From Ganaspis brasiliensis (taxonomy: Eukaryota > Arthropoda > Insecta > Hymenoptera > Figitidae), in the NCBI GenBank assembly GCA_037103525.1, contig JAZKLR010000345.1, positions 62,001 through 126,000 on the forward strand: a stretch of DNA of 64,000 nucleotides, in the 5' to 3' direction. The notes beneath the pieces are model-generated. The model was not told the origin of the DNA. It did not search any database and saw only the letters and a program-made list of their open reading frames with translations. Shown one piece after another: positions 1 through 10,436 of the stretch. Positions within the stretch are counted from its first letter, which is position 1, and every line of letters begins with the position of its first letter. Both the position numbers and the translations under genes were made by a program.

Positions 1-265
1 AAAATGCATCAAAAATCTTAAGAAAATAATTCTATATTCTATTTTTGAACTGAATAATTGTTAAATTGTTTAAACGATTTTTTATTGTTAATTTCGCAAA
101 ATCTTCATTATGGAGCTAGATCAATCTACTTCTTTCCTAATTTGACAAACTATTGTCCAAAATAAATAGAAATAGTTTATAATTATAAAATTATAATGAT
201 TATAATTGTTTAAATGATCTATTACTGTTAATTTTACAATGCCTTCAGATAAAATAAAAAATTTG
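1..265. other. AT-rich flank, no gene
   Basis: No coding signal is seen. The stretch is AT-rich with short direct repeats such as 'aattgtttaaa' near 56 and 206. Its last five bases (ATTTG, 261-265) are the left target duplication of the Copia element that follows; the matching ATTTG is at 12014-12018. Confidence 0.6.
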
Positions 266-325
266 TGTAAGACATTCACTCAAAATCACTCTAGATCGCG
301 GTTCCTTTAAGCATTTTCCGTATCA
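266..325 (+). repeat. Copia 5' LTR, internally deleted
   Basis: The start (TGTAAGACATTCACTC) matches the start of the 3' LTR at 2725, and the end (CGCGGTTCCTTTAAGC to TATCA) matches the end at 11984-12013. Only 60 bp remain against about 198 bp in the 3' LTR, so the middle has been lost. The bases just inside (from 326, GGGTTTGGGCCCAGG) lie where the primer-binding site should be; I did not assign a tRNA. Confidence 0.75.
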
Positions 326-385
326 GGGTTTGGGCCCAGGCCCCGAGAAAACCGTGTTCTAATTTAGTAGACCTAAAAGAAGTCG

Positions 386-1039
386 ATGTCGAGAATGTTG
401 TTTCTATTTGAAATGGCGAACGTCACAAGCACAAATCCCATACGCATCGAAATGTTGTCGCGGAACAACTACGATACATGGCGGATACAAGCAGAAGCAC
501 TGTTCATAAAAAACGACACGTGGACCTACGTCTCAAGAGAAACACCGCAACCAGAAATTTCAGAAGCAGAAACAGGACCAGCGTAAGCTGAATCCGCACT
601 CAAGGAATGGCTGAAAGCCGATCAGGAGGCCAAAGAAGACCTAATTCTCTGTATTTGCCCTCCTGAACTGAAACAAATTAAAGGATGTGTAACATCCCAT
701 GAAATTTGGATGAAACTAGAAACAATCTACGCGTCAAAAGGGCCCGCTAGAAAAGCCACCCTCCTCAAACGTCTCATCCAACATAAAATAACGGAAGGAG
801 ACGACGCCAAACACCATTTCGGTGAATTCTTTGACGTTGTCGACAAACTCCAATCTATGAAAATCGAGATACAGAGCGATTTTCTGTCTATTATATTATT
901 ATATAGTTTTCCAAGCAGCTTCGAAAATTTTCGCTGCGCGATTGAATCTCTCGATAAACTGCCCGATCCCGAAAATCTTAAAATTAAAATCATGGAGGAG
1001 TACAACGCCAGACAACGAAACGAGCGGAACGAGGTCTAG
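386..1039 (+). pseudogene. Copia gag remnant
   Basis: In Copia elements this region encodes the capsid-like protein that forms the RNA-containing particle. The first reading frame carries the typical N-terminal pattern 'LSRNNYDTWR' (residues 25-34). It meets an in-frame stop near 586. The frame then resumes to 1039 with a helical UBN2-type gag region (for example 'FPSSFENFRCAIESLDKLPD'). No CCHC zinc knuckle is visible before the protease, although one is usual, so a stretch has been deleted. It is non-functional as it stands. Confidence 0.85.
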
Positions 1040-1042
1040 ACA

Positions 1043-1384
1043 ATGTTCGTCAAACCGAAGCGCAATTTGTTCAACAAAGCGAAACATGAAGCGAGTAGCG
1101 ATGAAACTCGAAACAGTTCTAGTGAATTATGGTGCGTGGACAGTGGGTGCAGCTCTCACTTGTGCAAGAATAAAAGTGTCTTTACTCATATTAACAAAAC
1201 AAAATCGTGTTTAAAACTTGCCAGTAGCGCTACTACCCCGGTAAACGCAAAAGGAAACGTAAGATTTAACGTAAATGACTGGGAAAATGCAGTAACTTTA
1301 AGTTTTAGTTATGAAGTGAACTTTAAGAAAAGCTGTAGCACGATTTCAGACTCGAACGGAGTGATTAAACTAAAAACAAACTGA
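1043..1384 (+). pseudogene. Copia protease remnant
   Basis: The translation contains 'LWCVDSGCSSHLCKNKSVF' around residues 29-47. This is the retroviral-type aspartic protease active-site loop (D-S-G) of Copia polyproteins, which releases gag, integrase and reverse transcriptase from the precursor. The following 'LASSATTPVNAKGNVRF' fits the next strands of the fold. The frame ends at 1384, where a pre-integrase segment should continue. It lies between the gag and pre-integrase remnants, in normal Copia order. Confidence 0.85.
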
Positions 1385-1393
1385 ATCGGGGAC

Positions 1394-1795
1394 TTGTTTT
1401 ACCTGCACAAAGTTTGGAACCAATCAAATATAGCAAAAACTGATGCTGAAATTTGGCACGACCGTCTTGGTCAATTAAACAAAAAGGACATGATAAACTT
1501 GTCCAAAAATGAACAGGTGATGAGTTTTAACTTTGATGCCTCAACCGACTTGCAAATGTCATACATGCTTATCGGGAAAATTTACAAGCACGCCATTTTC
1601 GATGAGTGAAAGTGTTTCAAAAGTGCCGTTTTGCACTTTGCTCTCATCGCATTTAAAAAACCTTTACAAAACGCAATTAATGGAAGAGAATGAAAAGAGT
1701 GGTAGACCGCTATTCACCAAGGAATCCGTATGCTGGTGGCCAATGATACTTGGGAACTCGTGGATTGGCCAACTAATCAAAAGGTAATAGATAAT
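1394..1795 (+). pseudogene. Copia pre-integrase and start of reverse transcriptase, fused by deletion
   Basis: The frame from 1394 has 'IWHDRLGQLNKKDM', the hallmark of the GAG_pre-integrase domain that precedes integrase in Copia polyproteins. The integrase catalytic core that should follow is absent. From about 1660 another frame reads 'ANDTWELVDWPTNQKVI', which matches the start of the Copia-type (RVT_2) reverse transcriptase. About 1 kb has therefore been deleted between them. Frame shifts near 1600 and 1700 also break the frame. Confidence 0.8.
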
Positions 1796-1890
1796 AGTAG
1801 AACTGTTTTACGAAATAAATGCAACACAAACGAACTGTTAATAGACGAAAGGCCAGAATAGTCGCCCAGGGATTCTGTTAAAGACCAGGA

Positions 1891-2634
1891 GTGGTAAGGC
1901 CAGTAAGAACTCCTGTCGTCTGCGGAGTTAAATTGGAAAAACCATCGGAATTAGAAAGGATGACATCAATTCCTTTTCGAGAATTAATTAGATCGCTCTC
2001 TTATGTCGCGAACGGAACCCGCCTCGACATAGCACATGCAGGTAATCTTCTTAGCCAGTTTAACAACGATCATTGACGACGTCATTGGGAGTCATGCAAA
2101 CGAGTTTTGCGCTATCTCAAAGGAACTCCTGGCATGAAACTTGTTTATTCCAGAAACAATCAAGGAGTTATCGGATACGCCGATGCAGATTGGGGAAATT
2201 GCAGTTTTGACCGGAAATTGTACTCCGGATATTCATTCGTCGTATCAGGAGGAGCTGTATCTTGGTGCTCTCGAAAACAGGATACCGTCGCACTCTCATC
2301 GACAGAGGCGGAGTATATAAGGCTCAGCGAGGCAGTTAAGGAGGGAATTTACATCAGTACTCTGTTAAAGGAATTGAACCTCGCAGACCTGTCAAAAATT
2401 ACCATCTTCGACGAAAATCAATCAGCCGGAAATCTTGCCGAGAACCCTGTGTCCCATTCGAGGTCGAAGCACATTAGAATTCGCCATCATTTTATCAGGA
2501 ATGCAGTTCAAGAGTATCTTACGAAGTTAGTGTACCTTCCGACAGAAGACATGACAGCAAATGTGTTTACCAAAGCTCTTCCAGCATGTAAGCATGAAAA
2601 GTGTACAAGTGAATTAGAACTTCGTATTCAATAG
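1891..2634 (+). pseudogene. Copia reverse transcriptase C-terminus and RNase H
   Basis: The first frame (1891-2076) ends in 'IRSLSYVANGTRLDIAHAGN', the conserved region just after the polymerase core. The core itself, with the YVDD box, is missing. After a stop at 2074-2076 the frame from 2107 has the RNase H domain: 'GYADADWGNC' (first catalytic Asp), 'SWCSRKQDTVALSSTEAEY' (catalytic Glu) and 'SRSKHIRIRHHFIRN' near the end. RNase H removes RNA from the RNA-DNA hybrid. This is the best preserved part of the element. Confidence 0.9.
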
Positions 2635-2724
2635 ACTATCAAATAAAAATTCATTACCATTGTTTTAATCAGTTCTTTCAATTAAAATAAGAATAAGTTA
2701 ATAAGTGTTTTAATTGAGGCGGAG

Positions 2725-2845
2725 TGCAAGACATTTACTTAAAATTACTCTATATTTGAAAGTTATAGTTTTTCGCGCCTTATAAAAATAGATGTCACTT
2801 GAATCGATGTAATCGACCATCTTTCTTTTTAACGCTCAGTATTTG
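2725..2845 (+). repeat. Copia 3' LTR, left part
   Basis: It begins directly after the polypurine tract with TGCAAGACATTTACTT, matching the 5' LTR at 266. It stops at 2845, where the foldback element inserts; 2838-2845 (AGTATTTG) is the target duplication. The rest of the LTR lies at 11937-12013. Confidence 0.85.
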
Positions 2846-3583
2846 GGGTCGCCCACATATTCTCCAAAACTCAATTTTCAGAATATCCATTTGACCGAAT
2901 TTTATTTATCCAAAATTGCATTTATCAGAAATCTCATTTATCCAAATACGCATTTCTCAGAAATCTCATTTGTCCGAAATTGCATTGATCAAAAATGTAA
3001 TTTGTCAGTAATTTTAATTATCTAAAATCTTGTTTATCAAAAATTGCATTTATATGAAATCTCATGTTTCCGAGATTACATTTCTCAGAAATGGCATCTG
3101 TCCGAAATTGCATTTATCAGAAATTTAATGCTTCCGAAATTGTATTTCTCAGAAATCGCATCTATTCGAAATTGTATTTATCAGAAATCTTATTTCTGGG
3201 CAATGTCATTTACTAAAAATCTTACTAAACAGAAATTTCAATTATCAGAAATGTCATTCATACAAACACGCATTTATCGAAAATCTTATTTGTCCAAAAC
3301 AGCATTTAATAGAAATCTCGTTCTTAAAAAAATTGAATTATTACGAATTTCATTTATCAAAAATTGTATTTATCAAAAATCTTATTAGTCCGAAATTGCA
3401 TTTGTCAGAAACCTAATTTATTAGACAAAGCATTTAACAGAAATCTCATCTGTCCGAAATAGCATTTATAAGAAATCTAGTTTTCCAAGCATTGTAATTA
3501 TCAAAAACCCATTTATCGAAAAGTGCATTTTACAGAAATCTCATTCGTCCGAAATATTATTTATCAGAAATTTCATTTGTCAA
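2846..3583. repeat. Foldback left arm, outer part (16-bp tandem repeats)
   Basis: Degenerate tandem units of 16 bp, in 32-bp pairs, run through the whole stretch. The open frames it contains are repeat artefacts rich in Ile, Ser, Phe and Leu, shifting frame with each 16-bp unit. The last five bases (GTCAA, 3579-3583) are the BEL/Pao target duplication. Confidence 0.85.
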
Positions 3584-3980
3584 TGTTGGGGTTTGCGTGA
3601 TTTGGAAAGGATCGCCACTTATTATTGAACATAATAAGAAAAGAGTTCATTGTTTTTGTAACTCCAGATTAGCTCACGAAACTTAATGAGATTTAACGCA
3701 ACACATTAATAAAATCAGATTATTTTCTAAACAAATAATACTTTAATGCAAGTCAACTGTACACAGTTTCTAACTTAAATTTAAACTACACTCACTCACA
3801 ATTTAACTTCATAATTAACGATTCAAACTTCATAGATTTTTGGAGCGTACGCGTATCAATCCATATCGTATCTAATTAAGACGAAGACTAACTAACTCGC
3901 GCATGACAATTCACGGATTTATTTCGGCACGGTATACAATTCGAGACCCACGAATTTACCCGAAAATTAAAGTTATAAAG
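3584..3980 (-). repeat. BEL/Pao 3' LTR (5' edge deleted)
   Basis: It aligns with the other LTR at 9294-9722 with few mismatches up to 'aaagttataaag' at 3980. There the other copy continues for about 40 more bases while this one joins pol sequence. The first part of this LTR and the end of pol were therefore removed together. Confidence 0.85.
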
Positions 3981-4199
3981 AACCATTTGACCAGTTTTAA
4001 TCTGAACATTTGAAATTCGCCTTTTTGTACAATGCTGTAAAAATTGTAAGTAATCAGTTGACCAACGCCACCAAAAACTTTCAGTCTGGTGTTGAATTTG
4101 TTGCCAGCGTGACAGTCTATGTTCGTTCAAATTCAATAAAGTCGCTTGTGGTACGGCATTAATCGGACCGCCAATAAGAAAATGTCCCGGCGTAAGCAA
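3888..4199 (-). pseudogene. BEL/Pao integrase C-terminal end, truncated into the LTR
   Basis: The frame starts with 'MLTPGHFLIGGPINAVP' and continues with 'RLSRWQQIQHQTESFWWRWS', the conserved segment after the integrase core of Pao-type elements. After 'IKTGQMVL' the translation runs into LTR sequence, so the last part of the usual domain (a chromodomain-like or DUF5641 tail) is missing. The upstream integrase frame is separated by a frameshift near 4200. Confidence 0.85.
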
Positions 4200-4873
4200 A
4201 TCGAGACATCGACGCTGTCAGTATAGGGAGCAATCGGTCTAGAGTTTAATATTGACTTGATTTGACATAACAGGGTTTGTAACTCCTCATAGGTTGGAGT
4301 TTTTGCTAAGAGAATGCGTCTGAGATGTGTCTTGACACTTTTTACACCAGCCTCCCAGATACCTTCAAAATAAGGAGCAGCTGGAAGGATAAAATGCCAC
4401 GTTACATTATCTCTAGCTAACAAGACACGAAAATCTGGTTCAGTTTCAACCCAGGCAAAATCTTCATTTAAGATTCGTGATGCCCCCTTGAAATTTGTTC
4501 CATGATCTGAATAAAGGTGAGAAAGAATCCCACGTCGCGCACAAAATCGTTTGTAGGCTGCTATAAAGGCATCTGACGAATAATCAGATACTAACTCCAC
4601 GTGAATCGCTTTAACTGATAAACAAATAAACAGTGCAACATAACAAGCTTGAGATTTATGTCCTCTACCGCTTGCTAATCGTACTTGAAGAGGTCCAGCG
4701 TAGTCTAAACCACAATGACTAAAAGACCTTTCGGGTTTTGCTACGCGAGAAAAGGGTAAGTTCGACATAAGTTGAGTGGCTGCAGCTGCACGAAGTCTTG
4801 TGCATACAATGCATTTAAATAATACTGATTTTATTTGCGGTCTAGGATTTTTTACCCAGACTTGTTGTCGCAA
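4133..4873 (-). pseudogene. BEL/Pao integrase core
   Basis: Integrase joins the cDNA to host DNA. The catalytic triad can be placed: 'HCGLDYAGP' (first Asp), 'LYSDHGTNFKG' (second Asp), and 'YFEGIWEAGVKSVKTHL' (Glu). Upstream is the 'CIVCTR' half of a zinc-binding HHCC domain. Both ends are frameshifted against the neighbouring pol frames (near 4865 and 4200), which explains why the domain is split. The active-site residues themselves look intact. Confidence 0.9.
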
Positions 4874-6203
4874 GTGTACTTAACGTAATTTTCATTCCTC
4901 CGTGTAAACATTTGACATGAACAGATCTTATCAATGATGTTACTAAGGGATGTTTTTTCAAAATGACAGGGTGTTTTGATTCGAAAGATAAATTTGCATT
5001 TTCTAATCGGCCACCAACACGAATCACACCCTGATCATCAGTAAATGGATTTAAAGACTGCAGCGGACTTTTTGCAGAAACGGACTGACCTTGATTTAAA
5101 AGATTGATTTCGAGAGCAAAGAAATGTTTTTGTAGGAGTTTATACACGACAATTTTAGCATCAGACAAATCCTGGGCAGTTAAATATTTAACTGTTTTTA
5201 TTTGACCTTGAGCTTGATCAATTTTGAGAAGTTCACGAAACCTTTTGAGAGACGAAGTTCTTTTTTCCATCGTGTCGATGAAAATGTGAACAAATTTTAC
5301 AACATATGCGAATACTCGAATTGTTTTTTCCCATGAAAAGAATTTAAGTGTTAAACTATACAAAGGATGATTTTTAGTCTCATCAATATGGTGAACAGTG
5401 GACTTTATTTCAACAGATGATTCATTCTCAGAGGGCACGATTGAATTCGGCCACTGATCAGGATGTTGCTTCAACCAGTTTGGACCATTCCACCACAAGA
5501 TAGATTTGTGGAGTCTTAAAGGTGATTGGCCGCGTGATGCTAAGTCAGCAGGATTGCTATCTGTTGGAACGTGTCTCCATGTTTGTGTTGGAAGAAGTGT
5601 TTGTATTTCCGCCACTCGATTGGCCACAAACAACTTCCACGAAGATGCATGCTTGCTCAACCAAGCTAATACAACTTTTGAGTCGGTCCAACACTGAATT
5701 GGAACATAAGTGATGGCTCTGACTCCTTTTAATGAGGTGAATAGTCTGGCTAGAAGAACAGCCGCTTGCAATTCTAACCTTGGAATGGAGAGCTTTTTAA
5801 TTGGACCAACTTTAGTTTTGCTTGTTATTAAAGAAATATGAATCTCTCCTTCATTTGTAATTGTTTTCAAGTAAATAACGGCACCGTACGCAAGGTCAGA
5901 TGCGTCAGAAAATCCATGCAGCTCTGTTTGAGAACTTGTAAGATTATAATGATTCCATCGAGGTATTGATATTTTGGGAAGCTCTTTTAAAGATGAAAAA
6001 TAATTTAACCATTCGTTTTGAAGTGGAGTGGGTAAGGCTTTATCCCACTGAGTACCAACTAACCAAGTTTTTTGCATAAGAATCTTTCCGACGATAATTA
6101 CAAGTGAGATCCACCCAACCGGATCAAACAATTGAGACAAAAGGGATAACGCTTGACGATGTGTTAAACTTTTTGGAATATCAATATTTACTGTAAATTC
6201 CAT
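4842..6203 (-). pseudogene. BEL/Pao reverse transcriptase end, RNase H and integrase start
   Basis: The frame begins at the connection after the polymerase ('SLLSQLFDPVGWIS', residues 20-33). It then has RNase H motifs: 'LHGFSDASDLAYGAVIYL' (first Asp), 'IPRLELQAAVLLARL' (Glu) and 'QCWTDSKVVLAWL' (Asp). It ends in 'CLHGGMKITLSTL' of the integrase zinc region and then goes out of frame near 4865. A frameshift near 6200 separates it from the polymerase core frame. It is the longest intact part of this pol apart from the protease-RT frame. Confidence 0.9.
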
Positions 6204-7720
6204 GCAATTCCAAGAACCTTAATTCCTTCATCATGTAAGGCAGGAGAGTTCCAAGCAAGTCCATGGTCTGATGGATCAACGTCTGCAATTAAACACCGAT
6301 AATTACTCACCCACTTGCGTGGCTCGAGTTGCGCTCTTTTGAGAATCGCTGTAACCTCGTTACGTGTTAATGTTGCAGTGGTTTCATCATAGGCTCCAAA
6401 CAAAAGATCATCAACGAAAGTGTCATGATCGAGTATTGCAGATGCGAGCGAAAAGTTTGATCCTTCATCGTTAATGAGCTGCTTTATAACTCTGAGTGCT
6501 AGATATGACGCAGATCTTGTACTGTATGTCACTGTAATTAATTGGTAATCAAGTAGTGGGAGATTTGGAGACAGACGCCATAGTATGCACTGATAATCTC
6601 TATCACGCGGATCAATTAATATCTGCCTATACATTTTAGCTATGTCAGCTGTAAATACAATTGGATACAAACGCCATTGAGAGAGAACGGTTGAAAGATC
6701 AGATTGAAGCTTTGAACCAATCAACATATGATCATTAATGGACGTGCCATTAGAGATTTTACTCGATGCGTTAAAGACTACTTTAAGTTTAGTAGTTTGA
6801 CTGTTCTCACGAAAGACTGGATGGTGGGGCAGATAAACAATTGAACGATTTAATGAATCTGAGCTGGGAAGCGGGATCATATGGTGTAGGGTTTCATATT
6901 CGGTCATAAACTGGTTATACATAGCTTTATATTCAGGATTTTCCTCAAATCGGGTTTCAATGCGTTTCAATGAGCGCTCAGCAATATGACGAGAATGGCC
7001 AACTTGAGGAGGAACTCCTGATTTACATGGTATCCGAACCATGTATTTGCCTTCTGCTGTTCGCCTATGAGTTGACAAAAAATGAGATTCACAGAACTCT
7101 TCTTGTGGAGATAAGAGTTGTTCTGTAACAACACTCTCGACTTCCCAAAATTTATTTAGTGCAGAATTTAATTGATTAAGTGATGTGCAATGATGCACTG
7201 AGATAGCAGATGAATCAGAAGCAAGGCCGGGAGAAACTGGACCAGACAATACCCAACCGAAGATAGTTTTCTGTGCTATTGGTTCATTCAACCTCCCTTT
7301 TCGGATATCATTTAGAATTAACCCACCATATACATCGGCTCCAATGAGCAGATGTATTTCCTCGTCGCTATTTAGATTGTCAGAAAATTTAATGTTCTTT
7401 AAGTGAGGCCACCTCTCAAACGCAACTCTTTTTGGCGGAACATATGTAGTGATTCGAGGGATGATTAATGCTTGAGTTGTAAGCACAGGATTTGCAGAGT
7501 CAATACGAGAAAGACTAAGTTCAATAACTGACGAGGCTGTGCCTGCAGAGCTGCCGTTCAACCCTGACAGCGACGCTGATACTCGACTTCGTTTTGCATC
7601 TAATAAATTTGCTAATTTGTTTGAAACAAAGGACCACGTCGAACCTTGATCAATTAACGCTCTTACTTGAATTTTCCGATTTGACTTTGATAAGACACAT
7701 AGCTTAGCCGTGGCTAACAT
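6188..7720 (-). pseudogene. BEL/Pao protease and reverse transcriptase core
   Basis: Residues 20-35 read 'ALIDQGSTWSFVSN', a Pao-type (A17) aspartic protease loop. The usual D-S-G is D-Q-G here, possibly a damaging change. The reverse transcriptase follows: 'LKVVFNASSKISNGTSIND' (motif near residue 310), 'FTADIAKMYRQI' (first catalytic Asp) and 'FVDDLLFGAYDE' (F-V-D-D catalytic box). The frame ends at 'LGIAWNLQ', where a frameshift moves pol to the frame starting near 6203. A second frameshift near 7717 separates it from gag. Confidence 0.92.
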
Positions 7721-9006
7721 AACTTGTTTTTATTTTTTAAAATTCCGGTAGTTGAAAAATGAGATTGAACTCTATTCGTTTCTACTTGAGATGAGGTCAA
7801 CGCGGTAATTTGTTCTTCCATTTGTTGTGAATCATTCTTATTTTGATTTGACTCTTCGCGATGAAGCATAGTGTGATGCTTTGATTGACATACGTGACAG
7901 GTATTAAACCGATCTACTATTGTCATAGACTTGAAAGTTGGACATTTATATATTTTGTGAGCTTCATCGCACATAGGACATTTTAAATTTTGATTTGAAA
8001 CTAAATACGAATTTGCTATAATTGTTTTGTTATTTCGCGCTGATGGGCTTTTAGATTGCGTTCCTGTCGATTTGTTTTGGTGTTAGTTTAAATTGATATT
8101 AGGACCCACGTGATCAAGTGCTTCTAACGCGCGAATTCGTGCTAACAGAAATTGATCAAAATCGTTATATGTTGGGCATTCTGTACTTGATGCTAAATAT
8201 AACTCCCAATCACGTTGAGTGCTAGGATCAAGACGTTCCACTAATCTATTTATTAAAATATCACTGTAATCTTTTGTCGAACGTTTAAGATTTTCAAGTG
8301 CGTCAAGATTACTTTTTAATTTATTGCGTAAATTTAGTAAACTAGAAGCAGATTCCTTTTTTATGTAAGCAATTGAAAAAATCTCATTTAAATGAGCATT
8401 TACAGATGCTCTGGTATTTGAATACCTAGTTGTGAGTAAATCCCAGGCTACTTTAAAATTAGTTTCAACAAGTGATAAATTGCAAATCAACTCCTGTGCA
8501 TCATCTTGCACAGAGGCTTTTAAATAATGAAATTTTTCCAAATTGCTTAAACTTTGATGCGAGGCAATAAGAGATTCAAATGTATCTTTAAATGGAGCCC
8601 AATCGGTTAACTTACCAGAGAAAGTAGGAATACTGAGCGGAGGTAATTTTACATTCGAAGCTTAAGCTGCAGTCATCCACAAAGAAAGAAGATCGCTGGT
8701 TTGTAGATATTTATCCTCCCGGTGTTCATAGATATGCTTCGTAAAGTAAGAGCGAGTTTTAATTTCTTCATCGGAGGCCGTTTGATGAATCTTGTAATGC
8801 CTTGAAGTAACACTCATCCAGGATAAATACAGATGTTTTGACCTATTTTCTAAAATAGGTCCTAGTCGACTTGCTTTCGGCAATTTTTCTATATAGTTGA
8901 TGGCTCGGTAGATCGCTTCCAGCTCGATGTTTTGCTGTTTCAGCAATTCATGGAACGTTAATTGCAGTTTTGATTCTTCTTCATTGTTTGCCATCGTTGT
9001 GTTCAC
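7714..9006 (-). pseudogene. BEL/Pao gag, with two in-frame stops
   Basis: A single reading frame can be followed from 9006 to 7714, broken by stops at 8662-8664 and about 8083-8085. The middle section (8083-8541) is the typical Pao gag helical region ('LEKFHYLKASVQDDAQELI' to 'LVERLDPSTQRDWELYLAS'). The last section has zinc-binding patterns 'CDEAHKIYKC' and 'CHVCQSKHHTMLH'. The protein would form the particle shell and bind RNA. The start at 9006 follows a 5' leader of about 290 bp after the LTR. Confidence 0.85.
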
Positions 9007-9273
9007 TTCTGAGCTTGAACAGCTGCTAAGTGAGAGAGTAAGAACGATGGCCCGAAGTAGTTAGTGAACTTGAATGAAGCTTGAAGTCTTGAAGCTTGAA
9101 TGAAGAATGAGTGAATGAGTAATTCGAACTGACGTCAGAAGGTGTATGTGACTTTCTTGGATTTCAGTATGGTGGCAATTTCGAACTTCCAGGCTCAAAA
9201 TTTTGAGAGACGCTATGAATCAGCGTGATGAATGAGTTTTCTTGATTTTCCTCTAGAATGTGTGCTGAATGAT

Positions 9274-9293
9274 CCTGGCAGGATCGCCAATTT
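9274..9293 (-). promoter_or_regulatory. Candidate primer-binding site of the BEL/Pao element
   Basis: Read on the minus strand just inside the 5' LTR is TGGCGATCCTGCCAGGA. It begins with TGG, as expected for pairing with the CCA end of a tRNA primer. Position and start fit a primer-binding site. I did not identify the tRNA. Confidence 0.6.
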
Positions 9294-9722
9294 TGTTGGG
9301 GATTGCGTGATTTGGAAAGGATCGACACTTATTATTGAACATAATAAGAAAATAGTTCATTGTTTTTGTAACTCCAGATAAGCTCACGAAACTTCATGAG
9401 ATTCAACGCAACACATTAATAAAATCAGATTATTTTCTAAACAAATAACACTTTATTGCAAGTTAACTGTACACAGTTTCTAACTTAAATTTAAACTATA
9501 CTCACTCACAAATTTAACTTCATAATTAACGATTCAAACTATATGGATTTTTGGAGCGTACGCGTGTCAATCCATATTGTATCTAATCAAGACGAAGACT
9601 AACTAACTCGCGCATGACAGTTCACGGATTTATTTCGGCAGGGGTCGATACAATTCGAGAACCACGAATTTACCCGAAAATTAAAGTTATAAAGACGGTG
9701 GAACCTAATTTTTTCCTAACCA
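9294..9722 (-). repeat. BEL/Pao 5' LTR (complete, 429 bp)
   Basis: This copy runs from TGTTGGGGATTGC to CTAACCA on the + strand and abuts the GTCAA duplication at 9723. It carries the outer segment missing from the other LTR. Differences from the 3584 copy are scattered point changes, so the insertion is not very recent. Confidence 0.88.
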
Positions 9723-9727
9723 GTCAA

Positions 9728-10406
9728 AAATGTCAATTATCAGTAATTTTATTTATCGAAAATTGCATTTATTAGAAATCTCATTTCTCAGAAATTGCAA
9801 TTATTCGAAATTTCATTTGTCTGATATTGCATTTATCAGAAATCTCATTGATCCGAAATATTATTTTTCAGAAATCTCTTTTGTCAAAAATGTTAATTAT
9901 CAGTATTCTTATTTGTCAAAAATTGCATTTATCAGAAATCGCATTTCTCAAAAATTGTTATTATCAGAAGTCTCATTTGTCTGATACTGCATTTATCAGA
10001 AATCTCATTTGTCAAAAAAATCAACTTTTAAAAACCTCATTTATCCAAATTTTAATTTGTCAAAAATCTAATTTATCAAAAATTGAATTTATCAGACTTC
10101 TTAGTTGTCCGAAATTACATTTAACAGAAATCTAATTTGTCAGCATTTCCAATTATCAAAAATCCAATTTGTCCAAAATTGCATTTATCAGAAATCTTAT
10201 TTGTCAAAATTTGCATTTATCAGAAATCGCATTTGTCCGAAATCGCACTTATCGGAAGTCTCATTTATCCAAAAGATTATTCTCCATAACCTTTAATTGT
10301 ACAAAAGTCCATGTACAAGAAATCTCATTTTCCCAAACTTCCATTATCCCAACATTTCTCTTTCCAAGCGAGTTGCTCATCTCTGGCCTAATCGGTGAAA
10401 CAGAGT
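9728..10406. repeat. Foldback left arm, inner part
   Basis: This continues the 16-bp tandem pattern interrupted at 3583 and ends in a non-repetitive inner stretch ('ccaagcgagttgctc' to 'gtgaaacagagt'). That inner stretch pairs with 10437-10480 across the 30-nt loop. Frames here such as 'LSEIAFIRNLICQK' are repeat artefacts. Confidence 0.85.
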
Positions 10407-10436
10407 AGATGTCGCTCCGAATTCATTCTGAACTTC

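Larger units (their letters stand above)
3584..9722 (-). mobile_element. BEL/Pao LTR retrotransposon, inactive
   Basis: Two LTRs (3584 to about 3980, and 9294-9722) enclose gag-pol on the minus strand. The LTRs run TGTTGGGG to CTAACCA as read on the + strand, and an exact 5-bp duplication GTCAA flanks the element (3579-3583, 9723-9727). The opposite arm of the foldback still has a single uninterrupted GTCAA context, which serves as an internal empty site. Gene order is gag, aspartic protease, reverse transcriptase, RNase H, integrase, as in BEL/Pao. Stops in gag and several frameshifts in pol disable it. The end of pol is fused to the 3' LTR by a deletion. Confidence 0.93.

Noticed and set aside
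2843..3388. Open frames of 60-114 codons rich in Ile, Ser and Phe
   Set aside because: They lie entirely in the 16-bp tandem repeat of the foldback arm and shift frame with the repeat; the mirrored arm gives similar frames on the other strand.
5506..5713. Two + strand frames of 63 codons
   Set aside because: They lie opposite the intact RNase H part of BEL/Pao pol and are shadows of it.
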